DNA of 41,164 nucleotides from Candidatus Aminicenantota bacterium. GTDB lineage: Bacteria; Acidobacteriota; Aminicenantia; Aminicenantales; Saccharicenantaceae. A model generated the notes under the pieces. It worked only from the letters and a program-made list of their open reading frames with translations, was not told where the DNA came from and did no database searches. Of this stretch, positions 7,892 to 14,950 are shown one piece after another. Where the stretch lies: positions 1-41,164 of the forward strand of contig VGJC01000006.1 of the NCBI GenBank assembly GCA_016867635.1, read 5' to 3'. A program made the translations under genes and the position numbers. Each line of letters begins with the position of its first letter. The stretch's first letter is position 1.

Positions 7892-8647
7892 TCAACCGCC
7901 CTGGGAGAAGCTGGCGATCTCCTCCTCGGAGATGTCGAAATTGGAGGAGACGTTCTGGACGTCGTCGTGGTCCTCGAGCTCCTCCATCAAGCGCAGGACC
8001 TGCTGGGCCTCCTTGCCCTCGACCTTGACGTAGTTCTGGGGAAGGTAACCGACGTTGGAGGCGGCGACTTCGATGCCCTTGCCCTTGATGGCCTCGAGGA
8101 CGGGTTCGTAGCTTTCGGGGGAGGTGACGACCTCGAAATTGGAGCCGTCGTCCCGGAGGTCGTCGGCGCCGTTGGACAGGGCGATGTCCATGAGCTGCTC
8201 TTCGGATGCCTTGTCCTTCTCGACGTCGATGTAGCCCATGCGCTTGAACATCCAGCCGACACAGCCGGTCTCGCCGATCCGTCCGCCGCTCTTGGCGAAG
8301 ATGTGGCGGATCTCGGAAACGGTCCGGTTCTTGTTGTCGGTGACGGCCTGGATGAAGATGGCCACGCCGGCCGGCCCGTAGCCCTCGTAAGTGATCTCTT
8401 CGTACTGGGCGCCCTCGAGCTGGCCCGTGCCCTTCTGGATGGCCCGCTTGATGTTGTCGGCCGGCATGTTCTCGGCCCGGGCGTCGTTGATGGCCTTGCG
8501 CAGGCGGGGGTTCTTGTCGGGGTCGCCGCCGGCCGACCGGGCGGCCAAGCTGATCTCGCGGATGAGCTTGGTGAAGACCTTGCCGCGTTTGGAGTCGGCC
8601 GCCGCCTTCTTATGCTTGATGGAAGCCCACTTCGAATGTCCGGACAT
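7892..8647 (-). CDS. YebC/PmpR family protein (TACO1-like)
   Basis: The 251-residue protein has the canonical N-terminus MSGHSKWASIKHKKAAADSK and family segments such as NMPADNIKRAIQKGTG, YEGYGPAGVAIFIQ, VTDNKNRTVSEIRHIF and GRIGETGCVGWMF. Members are described as DNA-binding regulators (PmpR) and, more recently, as ribosome-associated factors that relieve stalling, like mitochondrial TACO1. Linkage to ruvCAB is widespread. As the first gene of the minus-strand operon, it has a good promoter immediately upstream. Confidence 0.95.
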   Translation of the reverse strand: MSGHSKWASIKHKKAAADSKRGKVFTKLIREISLAARSAGGDPDKNPRLRKAINDARAENMPADNIKRAIQKGTGQLEGAQYEEITYEGYGPAGVAIFIQAVTDNKNRTVSEIRHIFAKSGGRIGETGCVGWMFKRMGYIDVEKDKASEEQLMDIALSNGADDLRDDGSNFEVVTSPESYEPVLEAIKGKGIEVAASNVGYLPQNYVKVEGKEAQQVLRLMEELEDHDDVQNVSSNFDISEEEIASFSQGG

Positions 8648-8677
8648 CGGGATCTCCTTGATTTCTTGAACTCCAGG

Positions 8678-8706
8678 ATTTTAGCACAAAAACGCGGCCG
8701 GCGCAA
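8678..8706 (-). promoter_or_regulatory. Sigma70-like promoter of the yebC-ruvCAB-queA operon
   Basis: On the minus strand, TTGCGC (complement of 8701-8706) and TAAAAT (complement of 8678-8683) are 17 bases apart, and TGC directly precedes the -10. Transcription would begin near 8671, leaving a short leader that contains the AAGGAGAT ribosome binding site of yebC. Confidence 0.65.
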
Positions 8707-8717
8707 CGCTCCTATTC

Positions 8718-8734
8718 CCTATCTTAATGATAGG
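8718..8734. promoter_or_regulatory. Inverted repeat between two divergent promoters
   Basis: CCTATC-TTAAT-GATAGG is a 6-bp dyad (an imperfect longer match TTCC..GGAA flanks it). It lies upstream of the yebC -35 box and two bases from the -35 box of the DUF2892 gene, a natural place for a regulator acting on both promoters. No cognate regulator is identifiable in the window. Confidence 0.4.
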
Positions 8735-8736
8735 AA

Positions 8737-8765
8737 TTGTGGATGCTCAGGTCCTGTGTTATCAT
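8737..8765 (+). promoter_or_regulatory. Promoter of the DUF2892-copA transcription unit
   Basis: TTGTGG (8737-8742) and TATCAT (8760-8765) are separated by 17 bases, with TGT directly before the -10 box. The predicted start near 8772 leaves a short leader carrying AAGGAGG at 8778-8784 ahead of the ATG at 8790. Confidence 0.6.
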
Positions 8766-8789
8766 GATGTTGTCCTCAAGGAGGTCCTC

Positions 8790-8999
8790 ATGAAAACCAA
8801 CATGGGCGGCATCGACCGCGCACTGCGTCTTGTCCTGGCGGCCGTCGTGGCCGTGCTCTACTTCACCGGGCAGCTCACGGGGACGGCCGCCGTGGTCCTC
8901 GGCATCCTGGCCGTCGTTTTCGTCCTGACCAGTCTCGTCGGCTTCTGCCCCCTCTACGTTCCGCTGGGCCTCTCGACGAAAAAAAAGCCCCGGCCTTAG
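8790..8999 (+). CDS. DUF2892 (YgaP-like transmembrane) small inner-membrane protein
   Basis: This 69-residue protein begins [18 protein letters not shown], has two hydrophobic helices (about 11-29 and 33-52) and ends [19 protein letters not shown], all characteristic of the DUF2892 family. The conserved GFCPLY motif brings one cysteine to the membrane edge. Standalone members often sit beside rhodanese, thioredoxin or metal-handling genes; the biochemical role is not established. The start at 8790 is fixed by the AAGGAGG motif. It lies 40 bases before the copper ATPase and is probably co-transcribed with it. Confidence 0.85.
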   Translation: MKTNMGGIDRALRLVLAAVVAVLYFTGQLTGTAAVVLGILAVVFVLTSLVGFCPLYVPLGLSTKKKPRP

Positions 9000-9039
9000 G
9001 GATCGGACACCGTCCGCTCAGGAACGGGGCAGGGCGCCG

Positions 9040-11292
9040 ATGGGCTCGATATCCGCCGAGGAAAAATCTGGGCGAGAACGGGACGGCCGGGCCGACCTTC
9101 CCGTTCTCGGGATGAGCTGCGCGAGCTGCGCCGCCAACATCGAGCGCGCCCTCAGGGACCTGCCGGGGGTCAAGGAAGCCAACGTCAACCTGGCCACGGC
9201 CAGGGCGACCGTCCTGTTCGAGCCCAAGCTCGTCGGTCCCGGCGACCTCATCGACGCGGTCCGCAAAGCCGGGTATGATGTCGCCGCCTCATCGGACACG
9301 GACGGCGAGTCTCGAGACCGGGAATACGGATCGCTCAAGCTCAAGGTCCTCTGGGGAGGCTTTCTGGCCGCGCTGATCTTCGTCGGCAGCATGCGTCATT
9401 GGTTCCCCTGGGCGCCCGGCTTCCTGCAGAGCTTCTTCGTGCTCTGGGCCCTGGCGACGCCCGTCCAGTTGGTCCTCGGCCGGCCGTTCTACCGGGGGGC
9501 CTGGAGCGCGTTCCGGCACCGGACCGCGGACATGAACACCCTGGTCGCGGTGGGCACCTCGGCCGCCTATCTCTTCAGCGTCGCGGCCACGGTCCTCCCC
9601 GGGTTCATGCGCGCGGCCGGGGTCGAGCCGGACGTCTACTTCGACACCTCGGCCGTCATCATCGTCCTCGTTCTCTTCGGGCGCATGCTCGAGGCCCGGG
9701 CCAAGGGCCGGACCTCGGAGGCCATTCGCAAGCTCATGGGCCTGCAGCCCCGGACGGCCCGCCTCATCGGAGAGGGCGGGGAGCGCGAGGTGCCGATCGA
9801 CGAGGTCCGCGTCGGGGACCTCCTCGTCGTCCGGCCGGGCGAGAAGATCCCCGTCGACGGAGCGGTCGTCGAGGGCCTGTCGGCCATCGACGAGTCCATG
9901 ATCAGCGGCGAGAGCCTGCCCGTCGACAAGGGCCCTGGCGACACGGTCATCGGCGCCACCTTGAACAAGTGGGGGAGCTTCCGTTTCCGGGCTTCGAAGG
10001 TCGGTCAAGATACGACCCTGGCCCAGATCGTCCGGCTCGTCGAGCAGGCCCAGGGGGCCAAGGCGCCCATCCAGCGGCTGGCCGACGCCATCGCCGGCTA
10101 TTTCGTGCCGGCCGTCATCGCCATCGCCGTACTGACGTTCGGCGTGTGGGTCCTTTTCGGGCCCGCGCCCCGGCTCGTCTTCGCCCTCATGAATTTCGTC
10201 GCCGTCCTGATCATCGCCTGCCCCTGCGCCCTGGGACTGGCGACGCCGACGGCGATCATGGTCGGGACGGGCCTGGGTGCCGAGCGGGGCATCCTCATCA
10301 AGAGCGGAGAGAGCCTGGAAGCCGCCCACCGGGTCGATACCGTTGTTTTCGACAAGACCGGGACCCTGACCCGGGGCGAACCGGAGGTCACCGACGTCCT
10401 TCCTGTTCGCGGCCTGTCCGAAGCGGAGCTGCTATCCCTGGCTGCCGCGGCGGAGAGCGGCTCCGAGCATCCCCTCGGCAAGGCCATCGTCGGCCGGGCC
10501 CGAAGGTCCGGCGCCGATATCCCGGCGGCCGAGCGATTCCGGGCCCTCGAAGGCCTGGGCGTCGAGGCCAGAGTCGAGGGGGAAAGGATCGTCGTCGGGA
10601 GCCGTAAGCTCCTCGAAGAGGCCGGGGTCGATACGGGCGATCTGGGCGGCCTGGAGAAGAGCCTGGCCGAGGAGGGCAAGACGACGGCGTTCGTGGCCCG
10701 GGAGGGCCAAGCCGTCGGGCTGCTGGCCCTGGCCGACACTCTCAAGCCGAGCGCCCGCCCGGCTATCGTGAAGCTCAGGAGAAGGGGCCTGGAGGTGGTC
10801 ATGCTGACCGGGGACAATCCGCGCACGGCCCGGTCGATCGCGGCGGCCGCGGGCATCGATCAGGTCATTCCCGAGGTCATGCCGGGAGAGAAAGCCGAGG
10901 TCATCCGGCGGCTTCAGGCCGAGGGCAAACACGTGGCCATGGTCGGCGACGGCATCAACGACGCCCCGGCCCTGGTCCAGGCCGATATCGGCATCGCGGT
11001 CGGGACCGGCACGGACGTGGCCATCGAATCCTCGGACATCACCCTGATCTCCGGCGACCTGGAGACCGTGGCCTCGGCCATCGAGCTCAGCCGGCGGACC
11101 ATCCGGACCGTCCGCCAGAACCTGTTCTGGGCCTTCATTTACAACGTCGTCGGGATCCCCGTGGCCGCCGGCGTCCTGTTCCCCTTTTTCGGACTGCTCC
11201 TCAACCCCATGATCGCCTCGGCGGCCATGGCCTTCAGCTCGGTCTCGGTGGTCTCGAACTCGCTGCGGCTCCGGCGGGCGAATATCTTTTAA
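9040..11292 (+). CDS. copA: Copper-translocating P1B-type ATPase
   Basis: The 750-residue pump would export Cu(+) from the cytoplasm using ATP. It carries one N-terminal heavy-metal-associated domain (GMSCASC, Cys27/Cys30), then the eight-helix P1B core. Diagnostic sites are [11 protein letters not shown] (actuator), CPC in helix 6 (Cys394-Pro-Cys396, a CopA-type metal site), DKTGTLT (phosphorylated Asp438), SEHPLG (nucleotide-binding His-Pro) and [18 protein letters not shown]-type signatures in the last helices ([25 protein letters not shown]) also support Cu(I). The start is modestly supported because the ribosome binding site (GGGCAGGG) is weak. Its stop codon abuts that of the facing gene. 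Confidence 0.94.
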   Translation: MGSISAEEKSGRERDGRADLPVLGMSCASCAANIERALRDLPGVKEANVNLATARATVLFEPKLVGPGDLIDAVRKAGYDVAASSDTDGESRDREYGSLKLKVLWGGFLAALIFVGSMRHWFPWAPGFLQSFFVLWALATPVQLVLGRPFYRGAWSAFRHRTADMNTLVAVGTSAAYLFSVAATVLPGFMRAAGVEPDVYFDTSAVIIVLVLFGRMLEARAKGRTSEAIRKLMGLQPRTARLIGEGGEREVPIDEVRVGDLLVVRPGEKIPVDGAVVEGLSAIDESMISGESLPVDKGPGDTVIGATLNKWGSFRFRASKVGQDTTLAQIVRLVEQAQGAKAPIQRLADAIAGYFVPAVIAIAVLTFGVWVLFGPAPRLVFALMNFVAVLIIACPCALGLATPTAIMVGTGLGAERGILIKSGESLEAAHRVDTVVFDKTGTLTRGEPEVTDVLPVRGLSEAELLSLAAAAESGSEHPLGKAIVGRARRSGADIPAAERFRALEGLGVEARVEGERIVVGSRKLLEEAGVDTGDLGGLEKSLAEEGKTTAFVAREGQAVGLLALADTLKPSARPAIVKLRRRGLEVVMLTGDNPRTARSIAAAAGIDQVIPEVMPGEKAEVIRRLQAEGKHVAMVGDGINDAPALVQADIGIAVGTGTDVAIESSDITLISGDLETVASAIELSRRTIRTVRQNLFWAFIYNVVGIPVAAGVLFPFFGLLLNPMIASAAMAFSSVSVVSNSLRLRRANIF

Positions 11293-11301
11293 TTAAAAGA
11301 T
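11284..11301. repeat. Perfect 18-bp AT-rich palindrome holding both stop codons
   Basis: ATCTTTTAATTAAAAGAT is a perfect dyad centred between the copper ATPase stop (TAA, 11290-11292) and the stop of the convergent beta-barrel gene (complement of 11293-11295). Both genes therefore end with the same three codons, ATC TTT TAA, with no base between them. It may act as a weak bidirectional end signal; it lacks a GC stem. Confidence 0.6.
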
Positions 11302-12147
11302 GAAGCGGATAGCCAGCCCGGCCCGGAAATAGGAGGGGTTGACCTCCAGCGATCCCAGGCCGATAGCCTGTTCGATCTCCGGGAGGGGGTGGGTGATGAT
11401 GTCGTCCTCGACGAGGTGAAGGGGGAGATCGGACTTGGCGCAGCCGAACCAGCGTATGTCGAAAGCCAAAATGACGCTCCGGAAGGCCTCGTAGGAGGCC
11501 TCGATCCCGAGGTTCATCCCGTACTTCGTCTGAGGGCCGAACCTGTAGACCATCTGGTAGGTCCCCCCGGTCAGCTGATACTCATCGGCAACCTGCTCGA
11601 GGTTGAAGAACGTGTAGCCGATGAATCCGCCTTTGCCCTCCAGGTGGAAGACGCTCGGCCCGCCGGACAGACTGAAGTAGAGGTCCGTGGCGACCCGGAA
11701 CCGGAGCAGCCCGTTAAGGCTGAAAGTCGTTTCCGTGATACTTCCGTCCGTCTCCGGCCAATCGATCGAATTCTGATAGGTCTCGGGCTCGAACGCCAGA
11801 AAACTCATGGAGACGTCGTAAGCGGTATTGGCGCCCCCGAGACCGGGCCGATGATAGTCGGCCAGGACCTGGAGGCCGACGTTCTCGTTGAAGAACAGGT
11901 TGAAAAAGCCGTTCAGGCCGTACATCGTCTTGCCCTTGACCCGGAGCGTCTGGGACGCGGAGCTCGAGATGTAGCGGTCGGGCGGGGTCAATGTGGGGGT
12001 GTACTGGTTGACGTAAGTGGCGTTGAGGGCCGGACCGACCATCGTAAATCCGAAGCCGAGCTCGAAGCGCACCTGCCCGGCGAGAGGGACGGCCCCTGCG
12101 AGAAGGGCGCAGACCAACAATGCCGCGAGATTCCTATGGATCTTCAT
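11293..12147 (-). CDS. Outer-membrane beta-barrel-like protein
   Basis: The 284-residue product is an unnamed barrel-type protein. The start at 12147 is set by AAGGAGG seven bases upstream and gives a clean signal peptide: MKIHRNLAALLVCALLAGAV, cleaved after PLAGQ or nearby. A longer frame to 12183 would add a non-signal extension. The mature chain has alternating hydrophobic strands with many aromatics (FELGFGFTMVG, GLNGFFNLFFNENVGLQVLADY, LYFSLSGGPSVFHLEG, YGMNLGIEASYEAF) and ends in FRAGLAIRFIF, a terminal-Phe beta-signal recognised by the BAM machinery. A role in copper handling is only suggested by its facing the copper ATPase gene. Confidence 0.75.
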   Translation of the reverse strand: MKIHRNLAALLVCALLAGAVPLAGQVRFELGFGFTMVGPALNATYVNQYTPTLTPPDRYISSSASQTLRVKGKTMYGLNGFFNLFFNENVGLQVLADYHRPGLGGANTAYDVSMSFLAFEPETYQNSIDWPETDGSITETTFSLNGLLRFRVATDLYFSLSGGPSVFHLEGKGGFIGYTFFNLEQVADEYQLTGGTYQMVYRFGPQTKYGMNLGIEASYEAFRSVILAFDIRWFGCAKSDLPLHLVEDDIITHPLPEIEQAIGLGSLEVNPSYFRAGLAIRFIF

Positions 12148-12173
12148 GACGCCTCCTTGCCTTGGTATAGCGA

Positions 12174-12202
12174 AGGCTAACACGGAGTGCCGGGCATGTC
12201 AA
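12174..12202 (-). promoter_or_regulatory. Possible promoter of the beta-barrel gene
   Basis: On the minus strand TTGACA (complement of 12197-12202) is followed after 17 bases by TAGCCT (complement of 12174-12179) with TGT before it. The -35 is perfect but the -10 is weak. The leader would include the AAGGAGG of the gene starting at 12147. Confidence 0.4.
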
Positions 12203-12220
12203 TCCTCGGGTTCTTCTCCC

Positions 12221-12249
12221 TTGACCGGGGGCGCCGATTTGATTATGGT
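12221..12249 (+). promoter_or_regulatory. Promoter of folD
   Basis: TTGACC (12221-12226) and TATGGT (12244-12249) have a 17-base spacer. Transcription would start near 12256, giving a leader of about 65 bases ahead of folD. Confidence 0.55.
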
Positions 12250-12321
12250 AAGGGCGCCGGTCCGGCCGGATGCTCAGGACGCCGGGCCGAGCTTCGACCC
12301 GCGGCGCATAAGGAGAACAGG

Positions 12322-13212
12322 ATGGCAGCAAAGATCATCAGCGGCAAGGAGGTTTCCTGCCTGATCCGGGACGAGCTCAAGGCCCGGGCGGCCGCTCTCA
12401 AACAGAATGGCGTCGTCCCCGGACTGGGCGTCGTCCTGGTGGGGGAGGACCCGGCCTCGATCTCCTACGTGACGGCCAAGGCCAAGGCGGCCGAGGAGAT
12501 CGGCATTTTCGAGACGACCATCAACATGCCCGCCGACTCCACCGAGGACGATATCCTCCGGACCGTGGACGGCCTCAACCGCGACGCCCGGTACAACGGT
12601 GTCCTCGTCCAGCTCCCCCTGCCCAAGTACGTCAGCGCCGACAAGGTCATCAATTTCATCTCCCCCGAAAAGGACGTGGACGGCTTTCACCCGGTCAACG
12701 TGGGCCGGCTCCTGAGAGGAGAGCCCTGCCCGCTGCCCTGCACGCCCTACGGGGTCGTCCAGCTGCTCACGCGCGGCGGCTACAGCCCCGACGGCAGGCA
12801 CGTCGTGGTCTGCGGGCGGAGCAACATCGTCGGCAAGCCCCTGGCCGCCCTCCTCATCCAGAAAAAGAAGGGGGCCAACGCCACGGTCACGGTCTGCCAC
12901 ACCGGGACCCCGGACCTCGCCCGGTTCACCCTCCAGGCCGACATCCTGGTGGCGGCCATGGGTGTCCCGCGGGCCATCAAGGCCGACATGGTCCGCGAAG
13001 GGTGCGTGGTCATCGACGTCGGCGTCAACCGGGTCGCAGACGCGACGTCGCCCAAAGGGTTCCGTCTGGTCGGGGACTGCGATTTCGAGGCCATCAAGGA
13101 GAAAGCCGAGGCCATCACCCCCGTGCCCGGAGGCGTCGGCCCGATGACCGTGACCATGCTGATGATGAACACCATCGAGGCCGCCGAGCGGAAAGCCGGA
13201 CTGATCCCCTAG
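12322..13212 (+). CDS. folD: Bifunctional methylenetetrahydrofolate dehydrogenase/cyclohydrolase
   Basis: FolD interconverts 5,10-methylene-THF, methenyl-THF and 10-formyl-THF, supplying one-carbon units for purines and formyl-Met-tRNA. The 296-residue protein shows SYVTAKAKAAEEIGI (the catalytic YxxxK region), VLVQLPLP, EKDVDGFHPVNVG (active-site Asp), the NADP-binding VVVCGRSNIVGKPLA and the C-terminal TPVPGGVGPMTVTMLM signature. The start at 12322 is supported by AAGGAG and by the family N-terminus MAAKIISGKEV; the longer upstream frame has no family match. It is 19 bases ahead of the next gene. Confidence 0.96.
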   Translation: MAAKIISGKEVSCLIRDELKARAAALKQNGVVPGLGVVLVGEDPASISYVTAKAKAAEEIGIFETTINMPADSTEDDILRTVDGLNRDARYNGVLVQLPLPKYVSADKVINFISPEKDVDGFHPVNVGRLLRGEPCPLPCTPYGVVQLLTRGGYSPDGRHVVVCGRSNIVGKPLAALLIQKKKGANATVTVCHTGTPDLARFTLQADILVAAMGVPRAIKADMVREGCVVIDVGVNRVADATSPKGFRLVGDCDFEAIKEKAEAITPVPGGVGPMTVTMLMMNTIEAAERKAGLIP

Positions 13213-13231
13213 CCGCGGAGGAAGGCACCCC

Positions 13232-14266
13232 ATGAAGATCGGCAAGATAGACGAGGCGGCCTTCCGGGCCCTCATCCTCCGGAAGCTGGGCCGCAAGGAC
13301 CCCACCGTGCTCGTGCCGCCGCGGACGGGGGTCGACGCCGGCGTCGTGGATCTCGGCGGCGGGCGGGTCCTCGTCGTCGCCGAGGACCCCGTCTTCACCA
13401 TGCCTCGCCTGCCGCTCGAGATGTTCGGCTGGTTCACCGTTCACATCGGCGCGAGCGACGTCGCCGTCATGGGCGTCAAGCCCCGCTACATGACCTATAC
13501 GCTCCTCCTGCCGCCGGAGACGGGGAGGAAGGACATCAAGACCCTCGTCGATTCCATCCACCGGGCGGCCCGCGGCCTGGGGATCGCCATCGTGGGCGGC
13601 CACACGGGCTTCTACCCGGGCTTTCAGGCCCCGACCATCGGCGGCATCACGGTCTTCGCCGTGGCCCGCAAGGGGGAGTACGTGACTCCGGCCGGGGCCA
13701 GGCCGGGAGACGACATCCTGCTGACCAAGGGCCCGGCCATCGAAACGGCCGGATTGCTGGCCGTTCTCAGAGAAGAGGAGCTCCTGGAGAGGCACCCGGC
13801 GGCCCTGGTCGGGAAGGCCAAGGCCCTGACCTATCAGGTCAGCGTCGTCAAGGACGCCCTGACGGCCATGGCCGCCGGCGGGGTCACGGCCATGCACGAC
13901 GCCACCGAGGGCGGGGTCATGGGCGGGCTTTTCGAGATCGCTTCGGCCAGCGGGGTCGGGATGGAGGTGGACGAAAGCCTGTTCGTCTATCCCGAGGAGG
14001 TCCGGATGGTCTGCGAGACCTTCGCCATCGATCCGGTCCGGGCCATCGCCGAGGGGAGTCTGCTGATCACGGCCCGGCCGTCGTCGAGCGCCCGCATCAT
14101 CGCCCGGCTGCGGACAAAGAAGATCGAGGGGTCGGTCATCGGCAAGGTGACGGCGAACAGGCGGCGCCGGATCCTGCGCCGGCTCGACGGGAAGATCGAG
14201 CGCCTGGCCGTCCCCGAGCAGGACCCCTTCTGGCCGGCCTTTTTCGAAGGCTTGGAAAGGGTCTGA
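13232..14266 (+). CDS. AIR synthase-related (HypE/ThiL/PurM-like) ATP-binding protein
   Basis: The 344-residue protein has the two-domain PurM fold: an N-terminal half with DAGVVDLGGGRVLVVAEDPVF and HIGASDVAVMGVKPRYM (metal/ATP site) and a C-terminal half with MHDATEGGVMGGLFEIA. These motifs are closest to HypE-type hydrogenase maturation proteins, which dehydrate a thiocarbamate on a C-terminal cysteine. Here the C-terminus is ...FFEGLERV with no PRIC-like cysteine tail, so it is not a standard HypE. No other hyp genes are nearby. The substrate is unknown; pairing with folD is positional only. The start follows GGAGGAAGG. Confidence 0.8.
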   Translation: MKIGKIDEAAFRALILRKLGRKDPTVLVPPRTGVDAGVVDLGGGRVLVVAEDPVFTMPRLPLEMFGWFTVHIGASDVAVMGVKPRYMTYTLLLPPETGRKDIKTLVDSIHRAARGLGIAIVGGHTGFYPGFQAPTIGGITVFAVARKGEYVTPAGARPGDDILLTKGPAIETAGLLAVLREEELLERHPAALVGKAKALTYQVSVVKDALTAMAAGGVTAMHDATEGGVMGGLFEIASASGVGMEVDESLFVYPEEVRMVCETFAIDPVRAIAEGSLLITARPSSSARIIARLRTKKIEGSVIGKVTANRRRRILRRLDGKIERLAVPEQDPFWPAFFEGLERV

Positions 14267-14271
14267 AACCC

Positions 14272-14721
14272 TCAGCGGACCTTGGCCCGGGCCTTTTTCT
14301 TGATCTTCTCGGCCTGGGCGACGATGTCCTTCAGGGTGATCCGGTCAAAATAGGCTTTCAGCATCTCGGTCGCGCCCTTCCAGATCTCGAACGTCGGGCA
14401 GGTGTCGATCTTCTCGCAGTAGTTAGGGTCATCGGCGCATTCGACCAGGAACAAGTTGCCTTCCAGGGCATGGAGGATCTCGCTGAGCTTGATGTCGGAC
14501 GGGTCCCTCCCGAGGATGTAGCCTCCGCCGGCGCCCCGGATGCTCTTGACCAGCCGGTTGATCTTGAGGGGGATGATGATCTGTTCAAGGTAGCGGATCG
14601 AGATCCCTTCCTCATCCGAGATATCCCTGAGGATGATCGCCCGGGCCCCGTTCCCGTGGTGCTGGGCCAAGTTGAGCATGAGGCGCGTCCCGTAGCGCCC
14701 TTTGGTCGAAAGCCTGATCAT
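14272..14721 (-). CDS. Rrf2-family transcriptional regulator with three cysteines
   Basis: The 149-residue protein has the Rrf2 winged helix (MIRLSTKGRYGTRLMLNLA, SIRYLEQIIIPLKINRLVKS, IRGAGGGYILGR). A loop carries three cysteines, ECADDPNYCEKIDTC (Cys95, Cys102, Cys108). IscR-type members bind a [2Fe-2S] cluster with C-x5-C-x5-C; the spacing here is C-x6-C-x5-C, so a cluster sensing iron-sulfur status, redox or NO is plausible but unproven. It could regulate the divergent ior operon, whose enzymes depend on iron-sulfur electron transfer. A GGAGAAGG site precedes the ATG. Its stop is five bases from that of the AIR synthase-like gene. Confidence 0.9.
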   Translation of the reverse strand: MIRLSTKGRYGTRLMLNLAQHHGNGARAIILRDISDEEGISIRYLEQIIIPLKINRLVKSIRGAGGGYILGRDPSDIKLSEILHALEGNLFLVECADDPNYCEKIDTCPTFEIWKGATEMLKAYFDRITLKDIVAQAEKIKKKARAKVR

Positions 14722-14765
14722 TGTCCTTCTCCTCGATGAACGGCCCGCCCGGGCCGCACAGGGCT

Positions 14766-14794
14766 ATCTTAGCCGGATTCGCCCGATATTTCAA
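14766..14794 (-). promoter_or_regulatory. Promoter of the Rrf2 regulator gene
   Basis: On the minus strand TTGAAA (complement of 14789-14794) and TAAGAT (complement of 14766-14771) are 17 bases apart. Transcription would start near 14759, about 40 bases ahead of the ATG at 14721. Confidence 0.65.
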
Positions 14795-14802
14795 CATGAT
14801 CT

Positions 14803-14826
14803 TATAGGATTTATCAGTTTACTATA
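14803..14826. promoter_or_regulatory. TATAG-N14-CTATA dyad, candidate Rrf2 operator
   Basis: TATAG (14803-14807) and CTATA (14822-14826) form an inverted repeat in an AT-rich block between the two divergent promoters. It lies 8 bases behind the -35 of the rrf2 promoter and 11 bases ahead of the -35 of the ior promoter. This is the expected place for an autoregulating and divergently acting Rrf2 dimer, whose sites are usually AT-rich dyads of about 25 bp. Binding is inferred, not shown. Confidence 0.5.
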
Positions 14827-14837
14827 GAGAGGCGGTC

Positions 14838-14867
14838 TTGACACCTTCCGTCGCGTGTGGGTATGCT
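14838..14867 (+). promoter_or_regulatory. Sigma70 promoter of the iorA-iorB-acyl-CoA synthetase operon
   Basis: A perfect TTGACA (14838-14843) is followed after 18 bases by TATGCT (14862-14867). Transcription would start near 14874, giving a leader of about 77 bases that contains the hairpin at 14886-14918. Confidence 0.7.
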
Positions 14868-14885
14868 AGCCCCTCGACCGTGCCT

Positions 14886-14918
14886 CGCACGCCCCCCACC
14901 CGCCGTTCCCGGCGTGCG
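14886..14918 (+). promoter_or_regulatory. Hairpin in the iorA mRNA leader
   Basis: CGCACGCC (14886-14893) and GGCGTGCG (14911-14918) give a perfect 8-bp stem with a 17-base loop, ending 15 bases before the GGAGG ribosome binding site. There is no U-run, so it is not a terminator. It could stabilise the mRNA or affect initiation. Confidence 0.4.
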
Positions 14919-14950
14919 TCCGTCGAAGACGTTGGAGGAAAGGGGATGCT

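Noticed and set aside
12187-12321. Longer FolD start at 12187
   Set aside because: The added residues do not match the family, a promoter lies within that stretch and AAGGAG directly precedes the 12322 ATG.
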